From contig NZ_JAMZDZ010000001.1 in NCBI RefSeq assembly GCF_024172085.1, positions 7,502,001-7,566,000 of the forward strand: 64,000 nucleotides of DNA, in the 5' to 3' direction. The notes below the pieces were generated by a model, which searched no databases, had not been told where the DNA came from, and worked only from the letters and a program-made list of their open reading frames with translations. The stretch is from Hamadaea flava (lineage in GTDB: Bacteria; Actinomycetota; Actinomycetes; Mycobacteriales; Micromonosporaceae). The position numbers and the translations under genes are program-made. Shown piece by piece: positions 46,201 to 54,825 of the stretch; positions within the stretch are counted from its first letter, which is position 1, and every line of letters starts with the position of its first letter.

Positions 46201-48823
46201 CCAGCAGCAGACGCCCGGCTACCTGCGGCCGGGGGTCAAGAGCGCGCCCAAGGACATCGACCTCGGGCACAGCTACGCGCAGTGGATCGACCGCACCACC
46301 ATCGCCTGGAACAAGGGCGACCCCGACGGCAAGGTCTACGACCTCGTCATCGCCCCGAACGGCGGGCTCGGGGTGGCCGACGGGCACCTGACCGGCGACT
46401 ACACCACGATCCGGTTGAGCGCTCGGGCCGACGGGCTCACCGAGGCGCAACGCGCGGCCTGGCCACACCTTTGGGCGTACCGCTCCTTCGGACTGAGCGC
46501 GGAGCTGAAGAAGGTCAAGGCCGCGCTGACCGCGCAGCTGGTCGTGACCGAGAGCGACCACGAGGGCAACCTGCTGTCGGCGACCGGCGTGCAGGCGCCG
46601 GGCGTCCTGGACGACGTGTACGCCGCCGCGACCAGCGCGAAGCTGGGCCCGGTCGTGACACGGGACCAGACGCGGATCTCGGTCTGGGCACCGACGGCTC
46701 GCAGCGTCCAGCTGGAACTGATGTCGACGCCGACCAGTACGCCCACCCTGGTCACGATGAAGCGAGACGACGCGACGGGCGTCTGGCGGGTGACCGGGCC
46801 GACGGCCTGGAAGGGGAGGTTCTACCGATTCCGGGTGACCGCGTGGCAGCCCGCGACGCACACCTTCGTCACCGCGAGCGTGACCGATCCCTACTCGCTG
46901 GCGCTGGCGGTGAACTCGACCGCCAGCCAGATCGTCTCGCTGGACGACGCGTCGTCGAAGCCGGCCGGGTGGGACTCGCTGCGCAAGCCCGCGGTGACCG
47001 GGCGGCCGCAGATCCAGGAGGTCTCGGTACGCGACTTCTCGATCGCCGACACGACCGTCGCGGCCGCCGACCGGGGCACGTATCTGGCGTTCGCCGGCTC
47101 GTCGGCGGGGATGACGCAGCTGCGGTCGCTGTCGGCGGCCGGGGTGACCCATCTGCATCTGCTGCCGACGTTCGACTTCGCCACCACGCCCGAGGAGCGG
47201 TCGGCCCAGGCGACGCCCGCCTGCGACCTGGCGTCGCTACCGCCGGACTCCGACCAGCAGCAGGCGTGCGTGGCGGCGGTACGCGACACCGACGGCTACA
47301 ACTGGGGCTACGACCCGCTGCACTACACCGTTCCCGAAGGCGGGTACGCCGTGTCGCCCGCGAACCGGACGCTGGAGTACCGGCAGATGGTGCAGGGCGT
47401 CAACCACGCGGGGCTGCGCGTGGTGGCCGACGTCGTCTACAACCACACGTCGGCCGCGGGTGTCGCGCCCGGGTCGATCCTGGATCAGCTCGTGCCCGGC
47501 TACTACCAGCGGCTGCTCGAGGACGGCACGGTGGCGAACTCCACCTGCTGCGCGAACACCGCACCAGAACACGCCATGATGGGCAAGCTGGTGGTGGACT
47601 CGGTCGTCACCTGGGCGCGTGAGTACAAGGTGGATGGATTCCGGTTCGACCTCATGGGACACCACCCGCGCGCCAACATCCTGGCCGTGCGCGAGGCGTT
47701 GGACGCGCTGACGGTGGCGCACGACGGCGTGGACGGCAAGTCGATCCTGCTCTACGGCGAGGGCTGGGACTTCGGGGAGGTCGCGAACAACGCCCGGTTC
47801 GTCCAGGCAACCCAGCGGAACATGGCCGGAACCGGCGTCGGCACGTTCACCGACCGGCTGCGAGACGCCGTACGCGGTGGCGGCCCGTTCGACGCCGACC
47901 CCGGGATTCAGGGCTTCGCCTCCGGCCTCACTTCCTCCTCCTCCGACCTGCCGGCGCTGTTGCACGCGCAGGATCTGATTCAGCTGGGGCTGGCGGGAAA
48001 CCTGGCCGCCTACGAGTTCCGGTCGTCGTCGGGTGCGGTCGTGCGCGGCGATCAGGTCGACTACAACGGCTCGCCGGCCGGGTACACGGCTTCGCCGTCG
48101 GAGGCGGTCACCTACGTGGACGCCCACGACAACGAGATCCTGTACGACGCGCTGGCGTACAAGCTGCCCCGGTCCACCTCGGCGGTGGATCGAGCGCGGA
48201 TGCAGGTCCTGGCCCTGTCCACCGTGGTGTTCTCGCAGGGGACCGGGTTCGTGACCTTCGGATCCGATCGGCTGCGGTCCAAGTCGCTGGACAAGAACTC
48301 CTACAACTCCGGCGACTGGTTCAACTCGATCGAGTGGGACTGCTCGGCGGGCAACGGGTTCGGCCGCGGGCTGCCCCCGGCGGCGGACAACTCGTCGCGC
48401 TGGTCGTACGCCCGCCCGCTGCTGGCAGATCCCGCGCTGGTGCCGAACTGCGACGTGATCAACCTGGCCTCGGCCCGGTACGCCGAACTGCTGCGCATCC
48501 GTGCCTCGTCGCCGGTGTTCAGCCTGACCTCGGCTGCGGCGGTGCAGTCGCGGGTCGCATTCCCGGTGTCGGGGACGTCCGCCGCGCATCCTGGCGTGAT
48601 CGTCATGTCCCTGGACGCCCGGGGTCTTTCTGGCTTCTCGCGCTATGTGGTGATCTTCAACAGCAAGGCGGAGGCTGTGACGCAGTCGGTTCCCGGGCTG
48701 ACCGGGTCCTATGCGCTCCACCCCGTTCTCGCCGGGTCCGCGGACGCCTCGCTTCGCTCGGCCTCCGCGTCCGGCTCGTCCTTCACCGTTCCCCCACGGT
48801 CGGTGACCGTGTTCGTGTCCTGA
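43202..48823 (+). CDS. Secreted bifunctional amylase-pullulanase
   Basis: A 1873-residue exported protein. Sec signal to about residue 27 (VVPPVAAQAAP). First GH13 domain, about 38-600: DVIVNHTAD (161), GFRLDTVKH (nucleophile Asp296), GEVYS (Glu330), NHDMGR (Asp400). An Ig-like domain follows, about 605-700. Three consecutive starch-binding CBM41/PUD-type modules start near 707, 813 and 914 (HYRRTDGDYADWGLYNWGD and relatives). Then come a pullulanase N2-like domain, a CBM48 at about 1148 (VWAPTARSVQLELM), and a second GH13 domain with YNWGYDPLHY, DVVYNHTSA (1410), FDLMGHH (Asp1483), GEGWD (Glu1520) and AHDNEI (Asp1643). Both sites look intact, so alpha-1,4 and alpha-1,6 links should be cleaved. 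Confidence 0.95.
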   Translation: MNLRRLLPLALILPMIVVPPVAAQAAPQPEPSRAPKRAEQYYFVLPDRFANGDKSNDKGGYAGDRTKTGYDPADKGFYHGGDLQGVIDKLDYIQGLGTTSIWLAPVFKNRPVQGTGADLSAGYHGYWITDFTQVDPHFGTNADLKRLVGEAHDRGMKIYLDVIVNHTADVLRYAENKYDYVDKKTSPYTDTQGRSFEDANYADGTQGFPKTDGTAGPYTPIFPTAADRTVKKPAWLNDPAMYHNRGDSTFAGENSAYGDFYGLDDLWTERPEVVSGMTKIYQDWIGTTGVDGFRLDTVKHVDMAFWPQFSQGVTSYAKDHGKPDFFMFGEVYSADAAYASTFVRQGKLPATLDFGFQAAAQGFVTGGSGQGLADLYAMDPYYTAPGTDANALPTFLGNHDMGRIGSFISKSSVDASTYLDRDRLAHELMFLTRGQPVVYSGDEQGFTGPGGDKDARQDMFASKTTDYLDDDLLGTDRTHAVDNYETTHPLYQTIAALSRLRAAHPALATGTQKVRYAGGGVFAFSRVGAGEQVEYLVALNSSTQAQTVTLATSSAPGTRFGRLYPSLGDGPASDADGKVTVTIPPLSSVVLQAQQPVTAAVGTPTITISSPGDGAKVPTIAKVSATVGNASPTATVSFSAQVAGGRWQALGTATQPDADGRYTVYHDLTGLGGTTPIAYKAIVDSGGVKATDTTQVTVATPVQGAQREYVLVHYRRTDGDYADWGLYNWGDSDPSSQHGWPVGQPFAGADSYGRWAWVKVKPGATNVGFLVVNSQGVKDVDADRSLDPSRVGEVWLKQGDATIYSSPAAALGYQTIRYHRADGNYAGWGLHLWGDGLGISVDWANPMPPTGTDSFGAYWNVPLTDPAKVVNFIVHNGDTKDPGPDQSIDPTQGAAAFVTSGDATVYASEAAASHVAVLHYRRTNADYAGWGLHLWDGAATPTDWGTPMPPTGTDAYGAYWRVPLADGATALSYIVHNGDEKDLPADQKLTFATSGNEVWLQQQTPGYLRPGVKSAPKDIDLGHSYAQWIDRTTIAWNKGDPDGKVYDLVIAPNGGLGVADGHLTGDYTTIRLSARADGLTEAQRAAWPHLWAYRSFGLSAELKKVKAALTAQLVVTESDHEGNLLSATGVQAPGVLDDVYAAATSAKLGPVVTRDQTRISVWAPTARSVQLELMSTPTSTPTLVTMKRDDATGVWRVTGPTAWKGRFYRFRVTAWQPATHTFVTASVTDPYSLALAVNSTASQIVSLDDASSKPAGWDSLRKPAVTGRPQIQEVSVRDFSIADTTVAAADRGTYLAFAGSSAGMTQLRSLSAAGVTHLHLLPTFDFATTPEERSAQATPACDLASLPPDSDQQQACVAAVRDTDGYNWGYDPLHYTVPEGGYAVSPANRTLEYRQMVQGVNHAGLRVVADVVYNHTSAAGVAPGSILDQLVPGYYQRLLEDGTVANSTCCANTAPEHAMMGKLVVDSVVTWAREYKVDGFRFDLMGHHPRANILAVREALDALTVAHDGVDGKSILLYGEGWDFGEVANNARFVQATQRNMAGTGVGTFTDRLRDAVRGGGPFDADPGIQGFASGLTSSSSDLPALLHAQDLIQLGLAGNLAAYEFRSSSGAVVRGDQVDYNGSPAGYTASPSEAVTYVDAHDNEILYDALAYKLPRSTSAVDRARMQVLALSTVVFSQGTGFVTFGSDRLRSKSLDKNSYNSGDWFNSIEWDCSAGNGFGRGLPPAADNSSRWSYARPLLADPALVPNCDVINLASARYAELLRIRASSPVFSLTSAAAVQSRVAFPVSGTSAAHPGVIVMSLDARGLSGFSRYVVIFNSKAEAVTQSVPGLTGSYALHPVLAGSADASLRSASASGSSFTVPPRSVTVFVS

Positions 48824-48833
48824 CACGCCCCTG

Positions 48834-48881
48834 CTTCCGGAACTTGATCTAGGCGAGCTTCCGGAACTTGATCTAGGCGAG
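48834..48881 (+). repeat. 24-bp perfect tandem duplication
   Basis: Two adjoining copies (48834-48857, 48858-48881) ending GGAACTTGATCTAGGCGAG, just after the amylopullulanase stop. The second copy forms the left arm of the 48-bp palindromic element, so the duplication has copied part of that element. Confidence 0.9.
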
Positions 48882-48917
48882 AAATGGTTGCCCTGGCCGC
48901 CGTTTCTCGCCTAGATC
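48870..48917 (-). repeat. 48-bp palindromic element, copy 2
   Basis: Perfect 15-bp terminal arms (GATCTAGGCGAGAAA and complement) around an 18-base centre; inverted relative to copy 1 at 35967-36014. It lies 47 bases past the amylopullulanase stop and may serve as its terminator. The remaining sequence to 49086 holds two ACGTGA motifs (49015-49020, 49038-49043) and nothing else I can support. Confidence 0.85.
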
Positions 48918-49086
48918 ATTTCATCCAGGCTGCGGAGGACGGTCTTACAGGATGTGGAAGACGGCGCAAAGGGCCGAGTAGACGGTGACGCCGGTCCCCA
49001 GGCCGCGATCACTCTACGTGAGCTGCGTCGGACATTACGTGACAAGACACGCGCATCGGGTGTTCTTCGCCGTGGTCCGGACAGCC

Positions 49087-49129
49087 GACCGCCGCCGGAG
49101 ACCTGACGTCACGGCGGCGGGCGGCGGTC
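49087..49129 (-). terminator. Hairpin beyond the 42-residue membrane peptide gene
   Basis: GACCGCCGCC (49087-49096) with its complement at 49120-49129, starting seven bases past the small gene's TAA on the minus strand. Extra G-C pairing is possible within the loop. Confidence 0.55.
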
Positions 49130-49135
49130 AAGTGT

Positions 49136-49264
49136 TTATCCGCCGATGTGGATCCACACCGGGCCGATCTGCAGTAGCTGGCCCAGACCCACGAACAGTC
49201 CGATGAACACGCGAAACACCCCCCACACCTTGAGTGCCTTCGGGTTTGAGCCTAGGCACTTCAT
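49136..49264 (-). CDS. Putative 42-residue membrane peptide
   Basis: Minus-strand frame encoding a short basic N-terminus (MKCLGSNPKALKVW), a hydrophobic helix (GVFRVFIGLFVGLGQLLQIG) and the tail PVWIHIGG. Third-position GC is about 83 percent, as in true genes here, and a hairpin follows the TAA directly. No good ribosome site precedes the ATG; the in-frame GTG at KVW, after AAGG, would give about 30 residues. It lies downstream of the aminopeptidase P gene on the same strand, with 70 bases between. Confidence 0.5.
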   Translation of the reverse strand: MKCLGSNPKALKVWGVFRVFIGLFVGLGQLLQIGPVWIHIGG

Positions 49265-49334
49265 CGATGGTGTGGAGGGCGTTTGCGAAAGAAGTTCGCG
49301 CAGGGAGGTACGCGTACTCCCTTGTCGTGGTTGG

Positions 49335-50828
49335 TCAGGCGGGCAGGCGCGGCCCGGCCTCACGCTGCTCGGCCAGCCAGGTCTCGACCTCGGCGCTGGT
49401 CCGGGGCAGCCCGGCGGACAGGTTGACGCAGCCCTCGGCGGTCACCAGGACGTCGTCCTCGATGCGTACGCCGACGCCGCGCAGCTCTTCGGGCACCAGT
49501 TCGTCCTCGGCCTGGAAGTACAGCCCGGGTTCGACCGTCAGTACGTAGCCCTCGTTCAGCTCGCCCTTGTTGTAGTGCTCCTTGCGGGCGTTGGCGCAGT
49601 CGTGCACGTCGATGCCGAGCATGTGGCCGAAGCCGTGCAGCGTCCACCGGCGGTAGAGCATCGAGTCCTTGTCCATCGCCTCCTCCACCGACACGGGCAG
49701 GATGCCCAGGTCGTGCAGGCCCTCGGCGAGCACTCGCATGCACGTGGTGTGCACGTCCTCGAACTTCACGCCCGGCTTGATGAAGTCCATGCCGGCCTGC
49801 TGCGAGGCATACACCACGTCGTAGACCTGCTTCTGCAACGGCGTGAATTGGCCGCTCACCGGCACCGTCCGGGTCACGTCGGCGGTGTAGAGGTTGCGGT
49901 TCTCCACGCCCATGTCCATGAGCAGCAGATCGCCCGGCCGCGTACGCCCGTCGTTGCGGATCCAGTGCAGGATCGTGGCGTGGGCGCCGTTGCCGACGAT
50001 CGACGAGTAGCCGACGTCGTTGCCGTCGTGCCGGGCACGCAGCCCGAACACGCCCTCGATGAGCCGTTCGGAGACCGCCCGGTCGGCGGGCAGGATGCGC
50101 GCGACGTCCTCGAAGCCGCGCACGGTCGCGTCGATGGCGTCCTGCAGCTGAGCGATCTCCCACGCCTCCTTGACCAGCTTGTGCTCGGAGATCGTCCAAG
50201 CCAGCTCCTGGTCCCGGTCGAGGTCGGCCGTGCTCCACGGCAGTACGCCGGCGTCGACGCCCGGGTCGAAACCGCGCAGCACGCGGGAGCCCTTGGCGGT
50301 CAGCCCGGCCAGCACCTCGGGCAGATCGGCCAGGTTCGCCGTCTTGACCCCGAGTTCGGCTTCCTTCTCGGCCAGCGTGTGCCGGCGGCCGATCCACAGC
50401 TCGCCGTACATCCGGTCCTTGAAGAACTCGTCGGTGTCGCGCGGCGAGCGCGGCCGGACGAACAGCGTGGCCTCGCCGTCGGGGCGGACGACCAGCACGC
50501 TCTCCGGGTCGAACTCGCCCGTGAGGTAGAAGAAGTCGCTGCCCGGCCGGTAGTTGTATCCGGTGTCGTTGGCCCGGACCTTCTCGTGGCCGCTCGGGAT
50601 CACGAGCGTCTCGCCCGGGAACGCGGCGGCCAGCCGCGCGCGGCGGGCGGCATAGTTCGGCGCCCCGTCGGTCCCGGTCACCGCCAGCTCCGCGTCCCGC
50701 CATCCGGTCCGCATGAACTCGAGGAACTTCTCCGGGTACGCCGGGTCGTGGGTCTGCTGGGTCTTGGTCTTCCCGTTGCCTGCCTCGGTGTCGGCGGCTT
50801 CCGGGGTGGCCTGGTCGGCCTCGGTCAT
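49335..50828 (-). CDS. pepP: Xaa-Pro aminopeptidase (aminopeptidase P)
   Basis: A 497-residue M24 metallopeptidase. An N-terminal creatinase-like domain (about 60-240, including GYNYRPGSDFFYLTGEFDPE) is followed by the pita-bread catalytic domain with metal ligands in LLMDMGVENRNLYTADVTRT (two Asp), LHGFGHMLGIDVHD (His), LTVEPGLYF (Glu) and GVRIEDDVLV (Glu). It removes N-terminal residues preceding proline. The ATG at 50828 is supported by GGGAGG nine bases upstream. The N-terminal 30 residues are acidic and disordered. Confidence 0.95.
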   Translation of the reverse strand: MTEADQATPEAADTEAGNGKTKTQQTHDPAYPEKFLEFMRTGWRDAELAVTGTDGAPNYAARRARLAAAFPGETLVIPSGHEKVRANDTGYNYRPGSDFFYLTGEFDPESVLVVRPDGEATLFVRPRSPRDTDEFFKDRMYGELWIGRRHTLAEKEAELGVKTANLADLPEVLAGLTAKGSRVLRGFDPGVDAGVLPWSTADLDRDQELAWTISEHKLVKEAWEIAQLQDAIDATVRGFEDVARILPADRAVSERLIEGVFGLRARHDGNDVGYSSIVGNGAHATILHWIRNDGRTRPGDLLLMDMGVENRNLYTADVTRTVPVSGQFTPLQKQVYDVVYASQQAGMDFIKPGVKFEDVHTTCMRVLAEGLHDLGILPVSVEEAMDKDSMLYRRWTLHGFGHMLGIDVHDCANARKEHYNKGELNEGYVLTVEPGLYFQAEDELVPEELRGVGVRIEDDVLVTAEGCVNLSAGLPRTSAEVETWLAEQREAGPRLPA

Positions 50829-50961
50829 GGTGATGTACCTCCCTGTGGTGTTCACCTGGCCTCGACCCTACCCGGATCATGAACACCGCATAATCGCCGA
50901 CCGGATGTCTCGCCCCGGGGGTTGGCCCGCGCGCGATCATCCGCGTGACAAGATGGTGGCC

Positions 50962-52905
50962 ATGTGCGGGATCCTTGCCTTCTTCAGCGCCACCGGCGAC
51001 GCGTACCGGCACGAGCAGTCCCTGGCCGGGGCGCTCGAGTGCCTGCATCACCGGGGCCCCGACGAGACCGGCCTGGAACTGGTCGGCGCGGACGCGATCT
51101 TCGCCCACAAGCGGCTGTCGATCATCGATGTGGCGCTCTCCCATGAGCCCATCCACTACCTCAACGGCCGTTATGTCCTGACTTTCAACGGTGAGATCTA
51201 CAACTACCTGGAGCTGCGCGAGGAGCTGGCCCGGGAGTTCGGCGCCGAGTTCGCCACCAACGGCGACGGCGAGGCGGTCGTCGCGGGGTTCCACTACTGG
51301 GGCGAGGCGGTTCTCGACCGGCTGCGGGGCATGTTCGCCTTCGTCATCTGGGACCGGCAGGAGCAGCGCGCGTTCGGCGCCCGCGACCCGTTCGGCATCA
51401 AGCCGATGCACTACCTGACCACCCCGGACGGGCTCTACCTGGCCAGCGAGAAGAAGGCGCTGCTGCCGTTCGCCCCGTCGGCCGAGGCCGGCGACAACGG
51501 GGTCGACACGGCCAACCTGTCGCACTACCTGACCCTGCAATACGTGCCGGAGCCTCGCACCCTGCACAAGGGCATCGCGCGGATCGGCTCGGGCGAGTGC
51601 CTGTCGTGGTCGGCCGCCGAGGGTGTGCGTACCCGGCGCTACTACCAGCCGACCTTCCGGCCCACCCCGACCGACAACCCCGAGGCCCTGTACGCGCGGA
51701 TCCGCGAGACGCTGCGGGAGAGCGTACGCATGCACATGCGCTCGGACGTGCCGGTCGGCGCGTTCCTGTCCAGCGGCATCGACTCGACCGCGGTGGTGGC
51801 GCTGGCCCGGGAGTTCAACCCGAACATCCTGACCTTCACGGTCGGCTACGACGTCGACGGCTACTCCGAGATCGACGTCGCCCAGGACTCCGCCCGCCAC
51901 CTCGACGTCACCACCATCCCGACCAAGATCGGGCCGGCCGAGATGATGGAGGCGCTGCCGAAGATCGTCTGGCACCTGGACGACCCGGTCGCCGACCCCG
52001 CGCTCGTACCGCTCTACTTCGTCGCCAAGAAGGCCGCCGAGCACGTCACGGTCGTCCTGTCCGGCGAGGGCGCCGACGAGTTCTTCGGCGGTTACACGAT
52101 CTACCGGGAGCCGCTGTCCCTGGCGATGGTCAACGACCTGCCCGACCCGCTGCAGAAGGGTCTGCGCGCGGTCTCCAAGGTCATCCCGCAGGGCGTCAAG
52201 GGCAAGAGCTTCCTGGAGCGCGGCACGACCCCGATCGAGGCCCGCTACTACGGCAACGCCCGGATGTTCAACGAGGCCGAGAAGCAGAAGCTGCTGCGCC
52301 GGTACGACCCTTCGGTGCGCTACACCGACGTCACCGCGCCGATCTACGCCGAGGTCCCCGACCTCGACGACGTGACCACGATGCAGTACGTCGACCTCTA
52401 CACCTGGCTGCGCGGCGACATCCTCGTCAAGGCCGACCGCATGTCCATGGCGCACTCGCTCGAACTGCGGGTGCCGTTCCTGGACAAGGAGGTCTTCAAC
52501 GTGGCCTCGATCATCCCGGTCGACCTGAAGCTGCCGCCGCGGTCCGAGCAGACCAAGTTCGCGATGCGCCAGGCCCTGCAGCAGGTGGTGCCGCCGGCCA
52601 TCGTCAGCCGGAAGAAGCTGGGCTTCCCGGTGCCCACCCGCGTGTGGCTGGCGGGCGAGATGTACGAGTGGGCGCGGCATGTCATGGCCAGCTCCGGCGC
52701 GGGCGAGCTGCTCGATCTGGCGTACGCCGACAAGCTGCTCCAGGAGCACAAGGCGGGCACCGCCGACCACTCGCGCAAGATCTGGACCGTGCTGGTCTTC
52801 TGCATCTGGCACGCCATCTTCGTGGACCGCACCCTCGATCCCGGGATCGCCCGGAACCAGTCGGCACTGCTCACCAAGCCGGTCGTCGGGTCCATGGTCT
52901 CCTGA
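50962..52905 (+). CDS. asnB: Asparagine synthetase, glutamine-hydrolysing
   Basis: A 647-residue enzyme with an N-terminal glutaminase domain beginning MCGILAFF, where Cys2 is the nucleophile after Met removal; this fixes the start against the upstream in-frame ATG at 50953. RLSIIDVALSHEP and NGEIYNYLELREEL complete the glutaminase site. The synthetase domain has the PP-loop SSGIDSTAVVALA (about 273-285) and LSGEGADEFFGGY. It converts Asp, Gln and ATP to Asn. The sugar kinase gene starts four bases after its stop, so they share an operon. Confidence 0.95.
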   Translation: MCGILAFFSATGDAYRHEQSLAGALECLHHRGPDETGLELVGADAIFAHKRLSIIDVALSHEPIHYLNGRYVLTFNGEIYNYLELREELAREFGAEFATNGDGEAVVAGFHYWGEAVLDRLRGMFAFVIWDRQEQRAFGARDPFGIKPMHYLTTPDGLYLASEKKALLPFAPSAEAGDNGVDTANLSHYLTLQYVPEPRTLHKGIARIGSGECLSWSAAEGVRTRRYYQPTFRPTPTDNPEALYARIRETLRESVRMHMRSDVPVGAFLSSGIDSTAVVALAREFNPNILTFTVGYDVDGYSEIDVAQDSARHLDVTTIPTKIGPAEMMEALPKIVWHLDDPVADPALVPLYFVAKKAAEHVTVVLSGEGADEFFGGYTIYREPLSLAMVNDLPDPLQKGLRAVSKVIPQGVKGKSFLERGTTPIEARYYGNARMFNEAEKQKLLRRYDPSVRYTDVTAPIYAEVPDLDDVTTMQYVDLYTWLRGDILVKADRMSMAHSLELRVPFLDKEVFNVASIIPVDLKLPPRSEQTKFAMRQALQQVVPPAIVSRKKLGFPVPTRVWLAGEMYEWARHVMASSGAGELLDLAYADKLLQEHKAGTADHSRKIWTVLVFCIWHAIFVDRTLDPGIARNQSALLTKPVVGSMVS

Positions 52906-52908
52906 GCC

Positions 52909-53856
52909 GTGATGCCCCCCTCGGCGGTCGTACTCGGTGAAGCACTCATAGATCTCCTGGAACAGCCGGACGGAAGTTTCCGTCCGGCTGTGGGCGGCGC
53001 GCCCCTCAACGTCGCCGTCGGCCTGGCCCGGCTCGGCACGCCCACCCGGCTCGTCACCGGGGTGGGCACCGATCCGTTCGCGGCCACCATCCTCGGTCTG
53101 CTGTCGGCGTCCGGGGTCTCGCTGGCCTCGGTCGCTGAGGTGACCGGACCGAGCCCGCTCGCCGTGGCGAGCTTCCAGGGCGCGGAGCCGTCGTTCTCCT
53201 TCTACGGCTCGCTGCCGATCCCGGCGCTCGACGCGGCGATCGTCGCCGAGGCGCCGGTCGTCTATTGTGGATCGATCGCGCTGCTGACGCCGTTTGTGGA
53301 CGTCGCCCGGGCCGCCTGGGCGATCCCCGGCCCGCAGCGGATCTTCGACCCGAACCTGCGGCCCTTCCTGCTCGCCTCGTCCGGCGTCGACCGCGTACGC
53401 GAGATCGTGGAGGAGTTCGCGGCATCGGCCGACGTCCTGAAACTGTCCGACGCCGACGCCCGGTTGCTCTATCCGCACCTTTCACCGGTATCGACCGCGT
53501 TGCGGCTGCGGTCGCTCGGCGCGCGTACGGTCGTGGTGACGCTGGGCGCGGGCGGGGCGGTGCTACTGCGCCCGGACCGGGGTGCGCGTCCGTCGGCGAT
53601 GGCCGACAGTGCGATCCACTCCACCGACACGGTCATCGGCCTGCGTACGCACCCGGGAGCGGTGGTCGACACCACCGGCTGCGGCGACTCCGTGTCGGCC
53701 GCCCTGATGCACTGCCTCGCGTCCGGGCTGCCGGACGAGGACGCCGCCTGGATCTCGGCCGTGCAGTTCGCGCTCCGTGTCGCCGCGTACGTGGCCGCCC
53801 GGCCGGGCGGCGCGGTCGCGATGCCGCCGCTCGCCGAGATCCCCGTCCCCCTCTGA
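52909..53856 (+). CDS. PfkB-family carbohydrate kinase
   Basis: A 315-residue ribokinase-fold enzyme: LGEALIDLLEQ near the N-terminus, VGGAPLNVAVGLARLG (substrate glycines), and the C-terminal signature DTTGCGDSVSAAL (about 255), with Cys where most members have Ala (GAGD) but the catalytic Asp present. Substrate probably fructose or a related sugar. GTG at 52909 or ATG at 52912 start within four bases of asnB, implying co-translation. Confidence 0.9.
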   Translation: MMPPSAVVLGEALIDLLEQPDGSFRPAVGGAPLNVAVGLARLGTPTRLVTGVGTDPFAATILGLLSASGVSLASVAEVTGPSPLAVASFQGAEPSFSFYGSLPIPALDAAIVAEAPVVYCGSIALLTPFVDVARAAWAIPGPQRIFDPNLRPFLLASSGVDRVREIVEEFAASADVLKLSDADARLLYPHLSPVSTALRLRSLGARTVVVTLGAGGAVLLRPDRGARPSAMADSAIHSTDTVIGLRTHPGAVVDTTGCGDSVSAALMHCLASGLPDEDAAWISAVQFALRVAAYVAARPGGAVAMPPLAEIPVPL

Positions 53857-53949
53857 CCTCCGCCCGCTTAACGTGCAGATCAGGGATATGCGGCCTTCCC
53901 CGGCTCGTTTTGGCCTGCGTAACCGTGATCCGCTGCCATACGGGGGGAG

Positions 53950-54825
53950 CTAGTGGGTGTTCGAGGGCTGCTCTAGTTCCTCATAGCCGCGGACGACCGC
54001 GAGCTGGGCCTCTTTCAGGCCCCGATCGCCGAACCGGGCCAGCGTGGTGTTCCGGGCGACCTTGAGCGGGTCCCCGCCATCGCCGTGGGCTTCGCGGATG
54101 AGCCAGGAGAGCTGGCTGAGTTCACTGTGCTGCGCCTGGGCGAAGTCCGGCCCGACGACCGCACCGTGACCGGGCACGACCCGAGTCTGCGGGCCGAGCC
54201 GAGTCAGCAGGGCGGCCAGCGTGTCCGGCCACGAGATCGGGTACGAGTCGCCGAATCCCGGCGGCGCGCCTTCCTCGACCAGGTCGCCCGCGACGACCAC
54301 GTCCACGTCCGGCACCTCGGCCACGAGGTCGCCGATCGTGTGGCCGCGCCCGAGGTGCCGAAGGACCACGACCCGGCCGCCCACGTCCAGGCTCGTCACA
54401 TTGTGGACGATCTGATCCGGCGGCCGGATCACACACTGGCCGAGCGCGTCGGCGAAGGCGGGATCCTGCGGAAGCAGCTCCTCGTACCACTGTCGCTGAA
54501 GCACCGGCCCCTGATCGCGCAGCAGCGCGGCGGCCTCCACGTGGGCCCAGATCGGAGCGTCCTGCGGCGGCCGCCCGCCACCGGTCCCGGCCGCCACGAC
54601 GGCGTTGCCGAACGCGTGGTCGTAATGATGGTGGGTGTTGACGACGGTCAGCGGGTCACCGGTGATTCCGCGTACGGCGGCCAGCAGTTCCTTGGCCTGG
54701 CCGTCGTGGGACAGCGTGTCGATCAGCAGTGCCTGGCCGTCGCCGACGATCAGCGTCACGTTGACGTTCACGATCGGCTCGACCGCGACCAGGACCCGGT
54801 CCGCGATCTCGGTGAACGTGATCAT
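53950..54825 (-). CDS. Metallo-beta-lactamase-fold hydrolase
   Basis: A 291-residue MBL-fold protein with the metal motif THHHYDH (His65, His67, Asp69, His70), a third-ligand GRGHTIGDLV, VAGDLVEEG (Asp) and VPGHGAVV (His). No signal peptide, so it is a cytoplasmic member such as a thioesterase or glyoxalase-type hydrolase. It overlaps the upstream thioesterase gene by four bases (ATGA), suggesting a joint pathway. Confidence 0.9.
   Translation of the reverse strand: MITFTEIADRVLVAVEPIVNVNVTLIVGDGQALLIDTLSHDGQAKELLAAVRGITGDPLTVVNTHHHYDHAFGNAVVAAGTGGGRPPQDAPIWAHVEAAALLRDQGPVLQRQWYEELLPQDPAFADALGQCVIRPPDQIVHNVTSLDVGGRVVVLRHLGRGHTIGDLVAEVPDVDVVVAGDLVEEGAPPGFGDSYPISWPDTLAALLTRLGPQTRVVPGHGAVVGPDFAQAQHSELSQLSWLIREAHGDGGDPLKVARNTTLARFGDRGLKEAQLAVVRGYEELEQPSNTH

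Noticed and set aside
42938-47158. A 1406-codon open frame on the minus strand opposite the amylopullulanase
   Set aside because: It is rich in Arg, Val, His and Asp with no recognisable domain, and is the reverse shadow of a clear GH13 protein.
49360-53478. A 1372-codon minus-strand frame spanning aminopeptidase P, asnB and pfkB
   Set aside because: It runs through three well-recognised genes in wrong frames and has no domain of its own.
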